From assembly GCA_023455425.1 (NCBI GenBank), contig JAEYCM010000012.1, forward strand, positions 62,001-126,000: a stretch of 64,000 nt of DNA, read 5' to 3'. The position numbers and the translations under genes are program-made. Source of the stretch: Bacillota bacterium. Lineage in GTDB: Bacteria; Bacillota; Clostridia; Christensenellales; CAG-138. The notes below the pieces were generated by a model, which saw only the letters and a list, made by a program, of their open reading frames with translations, was not told the origin of the DNA and made no database searches. This document shows, piece after piece, positions 7,655-16,786 of this stretch; within the stretch, counting starts at the first letter, position 1, and each line of letters opens with the position of its first letter.

Positions 7655-7672
7655 CAGAAAGGGGTGGCCTAT

Positions 7673-9043
7673 TTGCGTTATATCATCAAAAACGGACTGA
7701 TCGTCAATGCGGACGGAAGAAAAGAAGCGGATGTTCTGATCGGGGACGGCCGTATCCTTGCGGTGGGGAAGCAATTGAACGAGGCGAATGCGGAAGTGAT
7801 CGACACCTCCGGCTGCTATGTCTTCCCGGGCTTCATCGACCCGCACACACACTTTGATCTGGATTTGGGCGTTACCGTCACGGCGGACAATTTCCCCACC
7901 GGTACAAAGGCTGCGGTATTGGGCGGTACCACCACAATACTTGATTTCGCAACACCCGTGCGTGGCGGCACGCTTAAGGCGGCGCTGGACGTTTGGCATC
8001 AAAAGGCAGACGGCAGCTCCTGCAATTATGGGTTCCATATGGCGCTGGCCGAGTGGAACGAGAACATTTCGCGCGAAATGGACGACATGACCAAGGCAGG
8101 GATCACCTCCTATAAAATGTACATGGTGTATCCTGCCCTGCGCGTCAACGATGGGGAAATTTACCTTGCCATGCAGCGCGGGCGGGAGATCGGCGCGCTC
8201 ATCAGCATGCATTGCGAAAACTACTATGTGCTTAACGCGAAGATCGCAGAACAAAAGGCGGCGGGGAACCTTGGCCCCGCGGCGCATCCGCTTTCGCGTC
8301 CTGCCGAAGTCGAGGCGGAAGCCATCAGCCGGTATCTGCGTATCGCCCAGATGGCGGGCGCAAGCGCATATGTCGTGCACCTTTCCACCGGTGAAGGGCT
8401 GCTTGAAGCCAGCCACGCGCGCGCGCGCGGGCAGGAGGTCTATTTGGAAACCTGTCCGCAATATCTTGTGCTGGATAGCTCCCGTTACAGCGAGCCTGAC
8501 GGCGCAAAATACGTGATGAGCCCGCCGCTGCGCTCCGTTGCGGATCAGGATAGGCTGTGGGCGGGGCTTGCCGGAAATGAGATTGATACCGTGGGTACCG
8601 ACCATTGTTCCTTTACCATGGAACAAAAAGCTTTGGGGAAAGACGACTTTACGAAAATCCCCAACGGCGGGGCGGGCGTACAAAACAGGGCGGCGCTCTA
8701 TTACACGTATGGTGTACTTTCCGGCAAGCTGACGCTTGAACAGATGGCGGCGGAGCTTTCGTCAAACGCGGCAAAGCTGTTTGGTATGTACCCCAATAAG
8801 GGCGTCATTGCCGAAGGGGCCGACGCGGATCTCGTCATCTGGGACCCGGGGCATGAGGAGACCATTTCCCATAAAACACTTGCGCACAATTGCGACAATT
8901 CTCCGTATGAAGGCTTCGGTGTGCGCGGGCGTGCGCGGGATGTGCTTGTAGGCGGCGGATTGGCGGTCAAGGACGGGAATATGCATAAGTCCGGATTGGG
9001 CAAGTATGTGTTCTGTGGACCGTGCCAGGGGTATCGGAAGTAA
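7673..9043 (+). CDS. hydA: Dihydropyrimidinase/hydantoinase-type cyclic amidohydrolase
   Basis: A 456-residue amidohydrolase with the dihydropyrimidinase pattern: HxH at H58/H60 (FIDPHTHFDLD), the carbamylated metal-bridging lysine at K148 (ITSYKMYM), later metal ligands in SMHCEN and VVHLSTGEG, and the GTDHCSF motif. Such enzymes open cyclic amide rings (dihydrouracil, hydantoins). Close paralogues sit in anaerobic purine-degradation clusters, which fits the downstream guanine deaminase and the guanine riboswitch. The TTG at 7673 is chosen because AAAGGGGTGG lies 5 bases upstream and the protein aligns from LRYIIKNG; the longer frame from 7538 would translate the riboswitch. The true ring substrate is unproven. 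Confidence 0.9.
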   Translation: MRYIIKNGLIVNADGRKEADVLIGDGRILAVGKQLNEANAEVIDTSGCYVFPGFIDPHTHFDLDLGVTVTADNFPTGTKAAVLGGTTTILDFATPVRGGTLKAALDVWHQKADGSSCNYGFHMALAEWNENISREMDDMTKAGITSYKMYMVYPALRVNDGEIYLAMQRGREIGALISMHCENYYVLNAKIAEQKAAGNLGPAAHPLSRPAEVEAEAISRYLRIAQMAGASAYVVHLSTGEGLLEASHARARGQEVYLETCPQYLVLDSSRYSEPDGAKYVMSPPLRSVADQDRLWAGLAGNEIDTVGTDHCSFTMEQKALGKDDFTKIPNGGAGVQNRAALYYTYGVLSGKLTLEQMAAELSSNAAKLFGMYPNKGVIAEGADADLVIWDPGHEETISHKTLAHNCDNSPYEGFGVRGRARDVLVGGGLAVKDGNMHKSGLGKYVFCGPCQGYRK

Positions 9044-9090
9044 GATTCCTTCGCTTTATAAGCGAAGTAGTAAGATAAAGGAGGGCCCGT

Positions 9091-10350
9091 ATGCAGACAG
9101 CCATATACAAGGGCAATATCGTGCATGCGCCGGTCATGGGCGCGATTGCTTGTGTGGAAAACGGCTATCTCGTGACGGAGAACGGCCGGATTGAAGGCGT
9201 CTATAAAAGCTTACCGGAACGGTTTTCGGGTGCTGCAGTCGAGGATTTTGGCGATCAACTGATCGTACCCGCGTTTGTGGATATGCACCTGCACGCCCCG
9301 CAATTTGCGATGCTTGGCATGGGCATGGACCTGCAGCTGTTAGATTGGCTCAATACCTATACATTTCCGACTGAATCCGCCTTCCGGGAACCGGAATACG
9401 CGCGGGAACTTTACCGTAAGCTTGCGTCGGAACTCATCCGCGTGGGCACCACGCGGGTCTGCATGTTTTCCTCCATCCACCGCGAAAGCACGCATGTGTT
9501 GATGGAAGAACTCGAGCGCGCGGGCGTTACCGGCTATGTGGGCAAGGTCAACATGGACCGCAACAGCCCGGATATCCTGCGGGAAACCACCGAAGAATCG
9601 CTTGATGAAACCCTGCGCTGGCTTACGGAGTGCGAAGGGCGCTACAAACATATCCGCCCCATGCTCACACCGCGCTTTACGCCCTCCTGTACGGACGAAT
9701 TGATGCGTGGCCTGGGCGATATCGCAAAAGAACGCGGGCTATATGTACAGTCCCATCTTTCGGAAAATCTCGATGAGATCGCATGGGTCAAGGCGCTTTG
9801 CCCGGGCTGCGGCCAGTACTGGGAAAGCTATGAGCGGTTCGGCCTGTTTGGAGAAAAGACGATCATGGCGCACTGCGTCTATTCCGATGAGCGGGAGCGC
9901 GAGGCAATGCGCAAACACGGCGTCTGGGTGGCGCACTGCCCGGATTCCAACATCAATATCGCAAGCGGCATCGCGCCCATCCGCCGCATGCTTAGTGAGG
10001 GCATGCAGGTGACGCTCGGCTCGGATATCGCGGGCGGCGCGCGGCTTAGTATGATGGATGTGGCCACCGAGGCCATCCGCACCTCCAAACGCCATTGGCT
10101 GGATACTGGCAAGCAGGAGGCATTTTTGACCGTAGCGGAAGCGTTCTATCTGATCACCTCCGCGGGGCAGAAATACTTTGACGCTGGCCCCGGTTTCCAG
10201 AAGGGGGATGCGCTGCACGCGCTCGTATTGGACGACGGCGCTTTCCCGCAAAGGGAGCTTTCTTTGGCGCAGCGGCTGGAGCGTATCCTGTATCTTTCTG
10301 AGGGACGCTGCGTTGCGGCGCGCTTCAGTGAGGGAAGACGGGTAGGATAA
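9091..10350 (+). CDS. guaD: Guanine deaminase
   Basis: A 419-residue zinc amidohydrolase that converts guanine to xanthine and ammonia. The GuaD signature VDMHLHAPQF carries HxH (H66, H68), followed by LDWLNTYTFPTE, and later SHLSEN, MAHCVYSD, HCPDSN and the metal aspartate in LGSDIAGG. Length is typical. AAGGAGGG precedes the ATG. It lies 47 bases after the dihydropyrimidinase gene and should share its guanine-sensing leader, giving substrate-responsive control. A terminator follows at 10539-10560. Confidence 0.94.
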   Translation: MQTAIYKGNIVHAPVMGAIACVENGYLVTENGRIEGVYKSLPERFSGAAVEDFGDQLIVPAFVDMHLHAPQFAMLGMGMDLQLLDWLNTYTFPTESAFREPEYARELYRKLASELIRVGTTRVCMFSSIHRESTHVLMEELERAGVTGYVGKVNMDRNSPDILRETTEESLDETLRWLTECEGRYKHIRPMLTPRFTPSCTDELMRGLGDIAKERGLYVQSHLSENLDEIAWVKALCPGCGQYWESYERFGLFGEKTIMAHCVYSDEREREAMRKHGVWVAHCPDSNINIASGIAPIRRMLSEGMQVTLGSDIAGGARLSMMDVATEAIRTSKRHWLDTGKQEAFLTVAEAFYLITSAGQKYFDAGPGFQKGDALHALVLDDGAFPQRELSLAQRLERILYLSEGRCVAARFSEGRRVG

Positions 10351-10538
10351 GTCACAAAAGGGGCATAGTCACTTTTGAGTCTGTCAACAAACCCATTTTT
10401 AGGGGCTTTGCCGCCGAACCCCCACCCAAGGGACATGTCCTGTTTTAGGGCGTTTCCGGAGATGGGTTCTTAGGGCCGTTACGGTCCTAAGCGGGAGTTT
10501 GAGGGCAGAGCCCTCAATATACTTCTTTGCTGAGCTGA
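10351..10538. repeat. Hairpin-rich intergenic element
   Basis: The gap after guaD holds two strong hairpins: CTTAGGGCCGT/ACGGTCCTAAG (10469-10491, one G-T pair, 1-base centre) and TTGAGGGC/GCCCTCAA (10499-10517, AGA loop). They are preceded by a run with GGGGCTTTGCC, CCCCCACCC and AAGGGACATGTCC. The look is of a dispersed palindromic intergenic repeat rather than coding DNA. No second copy is evident in this window. Confidence 0.4.
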
Positions 10539-10560
10539 AGGCCGTTGGCCTCTTTTTATT
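10539..10560 (+). terminator. Terminator of the hydA-guaD operon
   Basis: AGGCC (10539-10543), a GTT loop and GGCCT (10547-10551) are followed by CTTTTTATT. It overlaps the 3' end of the convergent VOC gene. Confidence 0.7.
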
Positions 10561-11011
10561 GTTGGCTCCAGCTTTGCAGTTCGATGATGTTTTTCTCCGG
10601 GTCGGCGGCGTACACAAACGTGGCGGTAACGCCGCCCGGGTACGGCGCCTGTACCAGTGTGCCTATCTGCGCGCCGCCTTCTTCTAAAATCCGCTGCAGC
10701 ACGGCACGAACATCGTCCACCTCGAAGGCCAGGTGCGCAAGGTCCGCGCGGTTGAGCGCCTTGGGGGACGCTTCGTCCATGCTTTCATAGGAGAATATTT
10801 CAAGGGTGGGCGGCTGCGCTTCATATCCGGGCAGGGCAAGATGTTCGCCTACGATATGCGCATCCTTGATGTTGGTCAGCTTGTCCAGCCAATCCCCCTT
10901 CAAATCCCGCGGCGGGGAAACGGGCCTGCAGCCGAACACGCACTGGTAGAAGAGGGAAAGCCGCTTCCAGTCCTTTGCAATGATGTTTGTATGCACATAC
11001 CGGGTAGCCAT
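10556..11011 (-). CDS. VOC-fold (glyoxalase/bleomycin-resistance/dioxygenase) protein
   Basis: A 151-residue protein with two beta-alpha-beta-beta-beta modules typical of the vicinal-oxygen-chelate fold. The first starts RYVHTNIIAKDWKRLSLFYQ; the second contains LAHLAFEVDDVRAVLQRI and ends FVYAADPEKNIIELQSW. Candidate metal ligands are H7, H93 and the C-terminal glutamate in NIIELQ. The family includes glyoxalases, epimerases and resistance proteins, so substrate cannot be named. The ATG at 11011 follows AAGGAGC by 6 bases. It is a single gene facing the guaD operon. Confidence 0.8.
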   Translation of the reverse strand: MATRYVHTNIIAKDWKRLSLFYQCVFGCRPVSPPRDLKGDWLDKLTNIKDAHIVGEHLALPGYEAQPPTLEIFSYESMDEASPKALNRADLAHLAFEVDDVRAVLQRILEEGGAQIGTLVQAPYPGGVTATFVYAADPEKNIIELQSWSQQ

Positions 11012-11061
11012 GCGATGCTCCTTTCATGTCGGGCGGGGTTCCCTGCATATCATCCGCTGCC

Positions 11062-11067
11062 ATTATA
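11062..11067 (-). promoter_or_regulatory. Extended -10 of the VOC gene
   Basis: On the minus strand TGT-TATAAT gives a consensus extended -10 about 50 bases before the ATG. The -35 region is poor (TTTATT-like). Confidence 0.5.
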
Positions 11068-11182
11068 ACACGCTCCAGCAAAGGAAATAAAAAAATCGTC
11101 ACAATGGCCGGTTTGCAATGTTTTCTCGTAAAGCAATCAGTGCCACAATCTTTTCCGGCTTCATGCTTTTCCCTTCCCATGA

Positions 11183-11188
11183 TATAAT
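11183..11188 (+). promoter_or_regulatory. Consensus -10 of the pcrA-ligA operon
   Basis: TATAAT at 11183-11188 lies about 27 bases before the TTG start codon. The matching -35 (TTCATG, 17-base spacer) is weak. Confidence 0.5.
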
Positions 11189-11214
11189 GGAAAGGATGAT
11201 TGGAGGGGGAATCT

Positions 11215-13434
11215 TTGGATCTTTCGAAACTGAACAGGGAACAGCGGCAGGCCGTGGAATGCGTGGCGGGCCCGCTTCTTGTGCTTGCGGGCGCGGGCTC
11301 CGGCAAGACGCGCGTACTCACCAGCCGCATTGCGCACTTGATTGCGGATTGCGGGGTAAGGCCGTGGAATATATTGGCGTTGACGTTTACCAACAAAGCG
11401 GCACGTGAAATGCGCGAGCGCACCGAGGCGCTGGTGGAGGATACGGCGTCTGATCTGTGGGTGATGACGTTCCATAGCTTCTGCGCGCGTATTCTTAGGC
11501 GCGAGGCGGAACATATCGGGTATGAAAAGAGCTTTGTCATATACGACGATGCGGACCAGCTCACCATCTATACGGAGATTATTAAAAAACTGGAACTGGA
11601 CGACGACAAATTCCCTAAGCGCCTGCTGCGCGAGCGCATCAGCCAGGCAAAGAACCAGACGACGGACGTCGAAGCGTATTTGAAGGACGACGCGTTCGGG
11701 GATATTTACCAAAAGGTGTACAAGCTCTATGAAAAGAAGCTCAAGGCGAACAACGCCATGGACTTTGACGACCTTTTGTTAAAAACGCTGGAACTGTTCG
11801 ATAAAAACCGGGATGTGCTTGCGCGGTATCAGCAGCGCTTCCAATATGTGTTGGTGGACGAGTATCAGGATACCAACATGGCGCAGTACCGGCTTATCCG
11901 ATTGTTGTGCGCGCAGCACCGGAACGTCTGCGTGGTCGGCGACGATGATCAGAGCATTTACGGCTGGCGGGGCGCGGATATCCGCAACATTCTGGAGTTT
12001 GAAAAGGACTTTCCGGGTGCCAATGTTATCCGGCTGGAGCAGAACTACCGCTCCACCTCCGTCATATTGGACGCCGCCAACAGTGTGATCAGCAACAACC
12101 AAAGCAGGAAGCGCAAAAAGCTGTGGACGGACCGCGCGGGCGGCGCGCAGATCCGTGTCTATCAGGCGCCGGATGAGCGCATGGAAGCGGATTATATCTG
12201 CAGCCATATCCTTTCAGGGGCAAAGGGCGGCAGACGCTATGATGAGTTCGCCGTACTGTACCGCACCAACGCGCAGAGCCGCATCATTGAAACCGCCCTG
12301 GCCAACTACGGCATCCCATACCGGGTGTATGGCGGCCTGCGCTTCTATGAGCGCGCGGAAATCAAGGATTTGCTTTCTTATTTGCGGTTGTTATACAACC
12401 CGGCGGACGACGTGGCGCTGCTGCGCATCATCAACGTGCCGCGAAGGGGAATAGGCGCAGCCGCGATTGCGGAATTGGAGGCTGCCGCGGCCTCGGCGGA
12501 GATTCCCATGTTTCTGGCCGCCATGCAGGGGGACAGGCTTTCCCAGCGCGTGCGCCCCAAGATGCAGCAGTTTGCTCTGATCATGACGGAGCTTCTGGCG
12601 CTTCGGCATACGCTGCCGCTCCACGAATTTGTACAGCAACTTTTGGAAAAGATTGAATATGACGCCTATTTAAGGGAAGACAAAAAGGAGAACTATGAAA
12701 CCCGCAGAGAAAACATCAACGAGCTGATGGGCGCGTTGAAGGAATTCGCACAAGGGATACCGGATGACGGGGAGACGGACGCGTTGGGCGCGTATCTGGA
12801 GAACGTCGCGCTCATTTCGGATATCGACAACATGGAAGATCAGGACGGCCAGGTGGCCATGATGACCATGCACAGCGCGAAAGGGTTGGAATTCCCGGTG
12901 GTGTTCATCCCCGGCATGGAGGAGTATATATTCCCAAGCCGCAGGTCACGCCTGGAGCCCGCAAAGCTGGAGGAGGAGCGCAGGCTTTGCTATGTGGGCA
13001 TCACCCGGGCGATGGAGGAGCTGCATTTGATCCACGCCTACCAGCGCAATCTGTACGGCGAGCTTTCCGCAAACCCGCCCTCCCGGTTTTTGGAAGAAAT
13101 TCCGGAGGAGCTTGTTGACCAGGAAAATGGCGGGAGGCCCACGCCCAAGACGACAGGTCCCGCCCGCAGGCAGCAGCCCGAGCGCCCGTATGAAAACACC
13201 TACGGCGGCTTTGGAGTCAAGGCGCAGCCCGATCTTTCCCATATCGCGAAGCCGAGCAGCGGCGCCGCGGCAAAGGGTTACAACCAGCACCAGCGCGTGC
13301 GCCACGCAAAGTTCGGCGCGGGTACGGTATTGAAGGTGGAAGGTGAGGGCAGCGCGCAGGTCATCACGATAGACTTTGGCGGAGACGTCAAGAAGTTCGC
13401 CGCCGCGTTTGCGCCCATTCAAGCGGATGAATAA
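11215..13434 (+). CDS. pcrA: ATP-dependent DNA helicase PcrA (UvrD family)
   Basis: A 739-residue SF1A helicase. From the N-terminus: LNREQRQAV (Q motif), Walker A GAGSGKT, TFTNKAAREM (Ia), VDEYQDTN (II), GDDDQSIYGWRGA (III), LEQNYRS (IV), TMHSAKGLEFP (V) and YVGITRA (VI), with a basic C-terminal tail ending in the Tudor-like segment HAKFGAGTVLKVEGEG that binds RNA polymerase in PcrA. It unwinds DNA 3' to 5' in repair and plasmid replication and clears RecA filaments. TTG at 11215 is preferred because GGAGGGGG lies 5 bases upstream; the frame is open from 11200. ligA follows 13 bases later, the classic pcrA-ligA pair. Confidence 0.95.
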   Translation: MDLSKLNREQRQAVECVAGPLLVLAGAGSGKTRVLTSRIAHLIADCGVRPWNILALTFTNKAAREMRERTEALVEDTASDLWVMTFHSFCARILRREAEHIGYEKSFVIYDDADQLTIYTEIIKKLELDDDKFPKRLLRERISQAKNQTTDVEAYLKDDAFGDIYQKVYKLYEKKLKANNAMDFDDLLLKTLELFDKNRDVLARYQQRFQYVLVDEYQDTNMAQYRLIRLLCAQHRNVCVVGDDDQSIYGWRGADIRNILEFEKDFPGANVIRLEQNYRSTSVILDAANSVISNNQSRKRKKLWTDRAGGAQIRVYQAPDERMEADYICSHILSGAKGGRRYDEFAVLYRTNAQSRIIETALANYGIPYRVYGGLRFYERAEIKDLLSYLRLLYNPADDVALLRIINVPRRGIGAAAIAELEAAAASAEIPMFLAAMQGDRLSQRVRPKMQQFALIMTELLALRHTLPLHEFVQQLLEKIEYDAYLREDKKENYETRRENINELMGALKEFAQGIPDDGETDALGAYLENVALISDIDNMEDQDGQVAMMTMHSAKGLEFPVVFIPGMEEYIFPSRRSRLEPAKLEEERRLCYVGITRAMEELHLIHAYQRNLYGELSANPPSRFLEEIPEELVDQENGGRPTPKTTGPARRQQPERPYENTYGGFGVKAQPDLSHIAKPSSGAAAKGYNQHQRVRHAKFGAGTVLKVEGEGSAQVITIDFGGDVKKFAAAFAPIQADE

Positions 13435-13447
13435 AGCGAGGGAGAGT

Positions 13448-15466
13448 ATGCCTGCAAGCGAACGGCAACAGGAATTGACCGCGCAGTTGATTATGCACGC
13501 AAAGGCGTATTACGACGAGGACGCGCCCAAAATCAGCGATGCGGAGTATGACGCGCTCTATGACGAGCTTGTCGCGCTCGAAGCGGAGTCGGGCATATCG
13601 TTGCCGGGTTCTCCGACCCGGCGCGTGGGCGGCGCGGTGAGCCGCGGCTTTTTGCCGCACCGGCATATCGCGCGTTTGTGGAGCCTTGATAAAGTCCGTA
13701 CGGAAGCGGAGCTTCTTGATTGGGACGCCCGCGTCAGGCGGCTGTGCCGGGAATATTTCGCCCGCACGGGGGAAGATTTGCCGGAAGTCAATTATGCCCT
13801 TGAATACAAGTTCGACGGCCTGACATTAAACCTGACCTATGAAAACGGAAAACTTACGCAGGCCGCTACCCGCGGCAACGGCGTGGTGGGGGAAGGCATT
13901 CCCGATCAGGTCAAAACCATTTCAGATTTGCCCAAGAACATTCCCTTTTCCGGACGCATGGAGGTGCAGGGGGAAGGGTTCATGCGCCTTTCGGTGCTGG
14001 AGGAGCTCAACCGTACGCTCGATGAGCCGTTGAAAAACGCGCGCAACGCCGCGGCGGGGGCACTCAGGAACCTGGACCCGGAGACCACACGGCAGCGAAA
14101 ACTAAGCTGCGCGTGCTACAACATCGGCTTTCTGGAAGGGGAGATACTTTCCACGCAGGAAGAGATGCGCGGCTTTTTGATAGAAAACGGATTGCCCGTG
14201 GACTCCTATTTTATAGAAGCGGATACCGTGGAGGAATTGCTCCCCTATATCCGGGAAGTGGAACACACCCGGGGGGCTTTAGATTTTCAGATCGACGGCA
14301 TGGTTATAAAGGTGCGCCCTTTCCGCATTCGGGAAGCCCTGGGCCATACGGATAAATTCCCGCGCTGGGCCATTGCGTTTAAATTCGCGGCCGAAGAGGT
14401 CACCACCACCGTGGAGGATATCACGTGGGAGGTCGGGCGTACCGGCAAGCTGACGCCGCTTGCCCACCTGGCCCCTGTCGATCTTGCGGGCGCTACCATC
14501 AAACGCGCAACGCTTAACAACTTTGACGATATCTGCCGCAAGCGCGTAGGCATCGGCTCCACGGTGTTTTTACGGCGCAGCAACGACGTGATACCGGAAA
14601 TTTTAGGCAGCGTGCCGGACGATGTGCCCCAAGCGCAGGCGGAAAAGCCCGAACGCTGTCCCGCCTGCGGCGCGCATGTGGAGCAGCGCGGCGCGCATAT
14701 CTATTGCACCAACTCGCTTTCCTGCCGCCCGCAGATCGTGGGCAGGCTCAAGCATTACGCCAGCCGTGACGCCATGGATATTGAAACGTTTTCGGGCAAG
14801 ACGGCGGAGCAGTTCGTGGATGAGTTCGGGTTTTCCGCCATCCCGCAGCTGTATGAACTGACATTGGAACAGCTTTTGCCGCTGGAGCGGTTTGGGGAAA
14901 AGAAGGCGCAGAACCTTCTCGACGCCGTTGAAAAAAGCAAGCGCTGTACGCTGGGCGCGTTTTTATACGCGCTGGGTATCCCGAATGTGGGCAGTAAGAC
15001 CGCCCGGGAGCTTGCCCGCCATTTTATGACGCTCGAACGCGTGCGTGCCGCTACGGAAGAAGAACTGTTGTGCGTAGCGGATATCGGCGGGATTGTTGCA
15101 AACAGCATCGTGGCGTTCTTCTCCGATTTTTCCATCGCAGCGCAGATCGACGCGCTGCTGCAGCACGGCGTAACGCCTGAACCCGAGGAACAGCAGGAGC
15201 AGTCAAGCCCTATCGCCGGAAAGACGGTTGTGGTGACGGGGACGCTCCCCACCATGGGGCGGCGCGAGGCGGAACAGCTCATTGAGCGCCTGGGCGGCAA
15301 GGCGGCGGGCAGCGTGAGCAAAAAGACGGATTACGTGCTGGCGGGGGAAAACGCGGGCAGCAAGCTGACAAAAGCTGTGGAACTGAACATCCCCATATTG
15401 GATGAGCCGGCATTTTTGAAGCTTGTCGGCATGGATCCGGCGCAGCCTTCCAATACAGAAGGTTAA
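13448..15466 (+). CDS. ligA: NAD-dependent DNA ligase LigA (divergent motifs)
   Basis: A 672-residue protein with LigA order: domain Ia (YYDEDAPKISDAEYDALYDEL), adenylation domain with the nucleophilic lysine K121 in EYKFDG, OB fold, a four-cysteine zinc site (CPAC and YCTNSLSC), helix-hairpin-helix repeats (ALGIPNVGSKTAREL) and a C-terminal BRCT domain (GKTVVVTGTLPTMGRREAEQ). It seals nicks using NAD+. The lysines in DGMVIKV and PRWAIAFKF are kept. Odd points: the usual KIDG is KFDG, TRGDG-TTGED is TRGNG-VVGEG, and EVRGE is EVQGE. The ATG at 13448 follows GGGAGAG. Position beside pcrA supports the main replicative ligase despite these changes. Confidence 0.92.
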   Translation: MPASERQQELTAQLIMHAKAYYDEDAPKISDAEYDALYDELVALEAESGISLPGSPTRRVGGAVSRGFLPHRHIARLWSLDKVRTEAELLDWDARVRRLCREYFARTGEDLPEVNYALEYKFDGLTLNLTYENGKLTQAATRGNGVVGEGIPDQVKTISDLPKNIPFSGRMEVQGEGFMRLSVLEELNRTLDEPLKNARNAAAGALRNLDPETTRQRKLSCACYNIGFLEGEILSTQEEMRGFLIENGLPVDSYFIEADTVEELLPYIREVEHTRGALDFQIDGMVIKVRPFRIREALGHTDKFPRWAIAFKFAAEEVTTTVEDITWEVGRTGKLTPLAHLAPVDLAGATIKRATLNNFDDICRKRVGIGSTVFLRRSNDVIPEILGSVPDDVPQAQAEKPERCPACGAHVEQRGAHIYCTNSLSCRPQIVGRLKHYASRDAMDIETFSGKTAEQFVDEFGFSAIPQLYELTLEQLLPLERFGEKKAQNLLDAVEKSKRCTLGAFLYALGIPNVGSKTARELARHFMTLERVRAATEEELLCVADIGGIVANSIVAFFSDFSIAAQIDALLQHGVTPEPEEQQEQSSPIAGKTVVVTGTLPTMGRREAEQLIERLGGKAAGSVSKKTDYVLAGENAGSKLTKAVELNIPILDEPAFLKLVGMDPAQPSNTEG

Positions 15467-15526
15467 GTAAAAGGCAAGACGGCGTTAAACCCGCGTTAAG
15501 TTATTTTTATGTCAGGGAGCAACCCT

Positions 15527-15556
15527 TCGACAAAGATCTTTTTCGTGTGTTATAAT
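15527..15556 (+). promoter_or_regulatory. Promoter of the yicC-remA-gmk-rpoZ-coaBC-priA block
   Basis: TCGACA (15527-15532), an 18-base spacer and a perfect TATAAT (15551-15556) lie about 30 bases before the yicC TTG codon. The six following genes are so closely spaced that this is probably their main promoter. Confidence 0.7.
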
Positions 15557-15587
15557 GATTTCAGTATGCACAAAGGGGGAAGCGCGC

Positions 15588-16466
15588 TTGATCAGCAGCA
15601 TGACAGGCTATGGGCGTGGCAAAGTTGCCCGCGACGGACGGGAAATGACTGTGGAACTAAAGTCCGTCAACCACCGGTACCTGGATATCGGCATGCGCCT
15701 TCCCCGGCATCTTGGGTTTTTGGAAGACGTATTCCGTACCGAGCTTTCCGCGTCGCTTAGCCGCGGGCATGTGGATATCTATGTCAGCTACAACAACCAG
15801 CGCTCCGACGCCCGCACCGTATCGGTGGATGAAGCGCTCCTTTCCGTTTATCTTACGGCTTCCCGCCAGGCGGCGGAGCATCTGGGGCTTACGGATGACC
15901 TGACATTGTCCAACGCCCTTCGCCTGCCGGATGTGACAAGCATTCAGGAAGCGGAGGAAGACCGGGAAGCGGTGGCCGCGTTGGCGCGGGAGGCGACTGC
16001 GCTCGCCGTGCAGGAGCTCAAGGCCATGCGGTTGGTGGAGGGCGAGCGCCTGCAGAAAGACCTGAAGCAGCGTACAGACGCCGTGCTGCGGCTTGCGCGC
16101 GAGATCGAGGAGCGCGCCCCGCTCGTGGTGCAGGAATACCGCGCGAAGCTGGAAGAACGCATTGCAGCGCTCTTGGGAGCGGTCGAGGTGGACCGCGCGC
16201 GTCTTGCGACCGAAGTCGCCCTGTTTGCGGACCGCGCAAGCATAGACGAAGAGATCGTCCGGCTCAAAAGCCATGTGGCGCAGATGATTACCTCATTAAC
16301 TTCCAGTGAGCCCTCGGGCAGGAAGCTGGACTTTATCGTGCAGGAAATGAACCGGGAATTCAACACCATCGGTTCCAAGGCAAACGACGCCCAACTGACC
16401 AACGCCGTTATCAGCGGCAAGGGTGAAATCGAAAAAATCCGCGAGCAGGTACAGAACATAGAATAA
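15588..16466 (+). CDS. yicC: YicC/YloC family endoribonuclease
   Basis: A 292-residue protein starting ISSMTGYGRG, the invariant YicC N-terminus, with ELKSVNHRYLDI nearby and the C-terminal EMNREFNTIGSKANDAQLT segment. YicC-family proteins are endoribonucleases involved in RNA turnover (E. coli YicC acts with PNPase; B. subtilis YloC is the homologue). The TTG at 15588 is chosen because AAGGGGG lies about 8 bases upstream and the protein then begins at the conserved motif. In Firmicutes it precedes remA and gmk, as here. Confidence 0.93.
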   Translation: MISSMTGYGRGKVARDGREMTVELKSVNHRYLDIGMRLPRHLGFLEDVFRTELSASLSRGHVDIYVSYNNQRSDARTVSVDEALLSVYLTASRQAAEHLGLTDDLTLSNALRLPDVTSIQEAEEDREAVAALAREATALAVQELKAMRLVEGERLQKDLKQRTDAVLRLAREIEERAPLVVQEYRAKLEERIAALLGAVEVDRARLATEVALFADRASIDEEIVRLKSHVAQMITSLTSSEPSGRKLDFIVQEMNREFNTIGSKANDAQLTNAVISGKGEIEKIREQVQNIE

Positions 16467-16483
16467 TCCGTTGGAGGACAGGC

Positions 16484-16747
16484 ATGGCAATCAAGCTGAT
16501 TAACATTGGTTTTGGTAATATTGTTTCCGCCAACCGGCTGCTCGCGATCGTCAGCCCGGATTCGGCGCCCATTAAGCGCATTGTGCAGGAGGCGCGCGAG
16601 CGCGGCCGCCTGATCGACGCGACATACGGGCGGCGTACACGCGCCGTCATTATGATGGACAGCGGCCATGTCGTGCTTTCCGCCGTGCAGCCCGAAACCG
16701 TGGCGCACAGGCTGGATACTAAGGACACCGCCGATATTGGGGAATAA
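16484..16747 (+). CDS. remA: Extracellular matrix regulator RemA (DUF370)
   Basis: An 87-residue protein, MAIKLINIGFGNIVSANRLL at the N-terminus, with SPDSAPIKRIVQEARERGRLIDATYGRRTRAV in the middle. This is the DUF370/RemA family, a DNA-binding regulator of biofilm matrix operons and osmoprotection genes in B. subtilis that forms ring-shaped oligomers. TTGGAGGAC precedes the ATG. Position between yicC and gmk is conserved across Firmicutes. Its targets in this organism are unknown. Confidence 0.93.
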   Translation: MAIKLINIGFGNIVSANRLLAIVSPDSAPIKRIVQEARERGRLIDATYGRRTRAVIMMDSGHVVLSAVQPETVAHRLDTKDTADIGE

Positions 16748-16786
16748 CAGCCGCCGGTTGCGCGCGGCTTAGGAGGATAATACAAT

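Noticed and set aside
7538..7672. N-terminal extension of hydA
   Set aside because: It would translate the riboswitch and terminator; TTG at 7673 has the ribosome site.
7640..8683. 347-codon minus-strand frame opposite hydA
   Set aside because: Antisense shadow of a well-supported amidohydrolase, with low-complexity composition.
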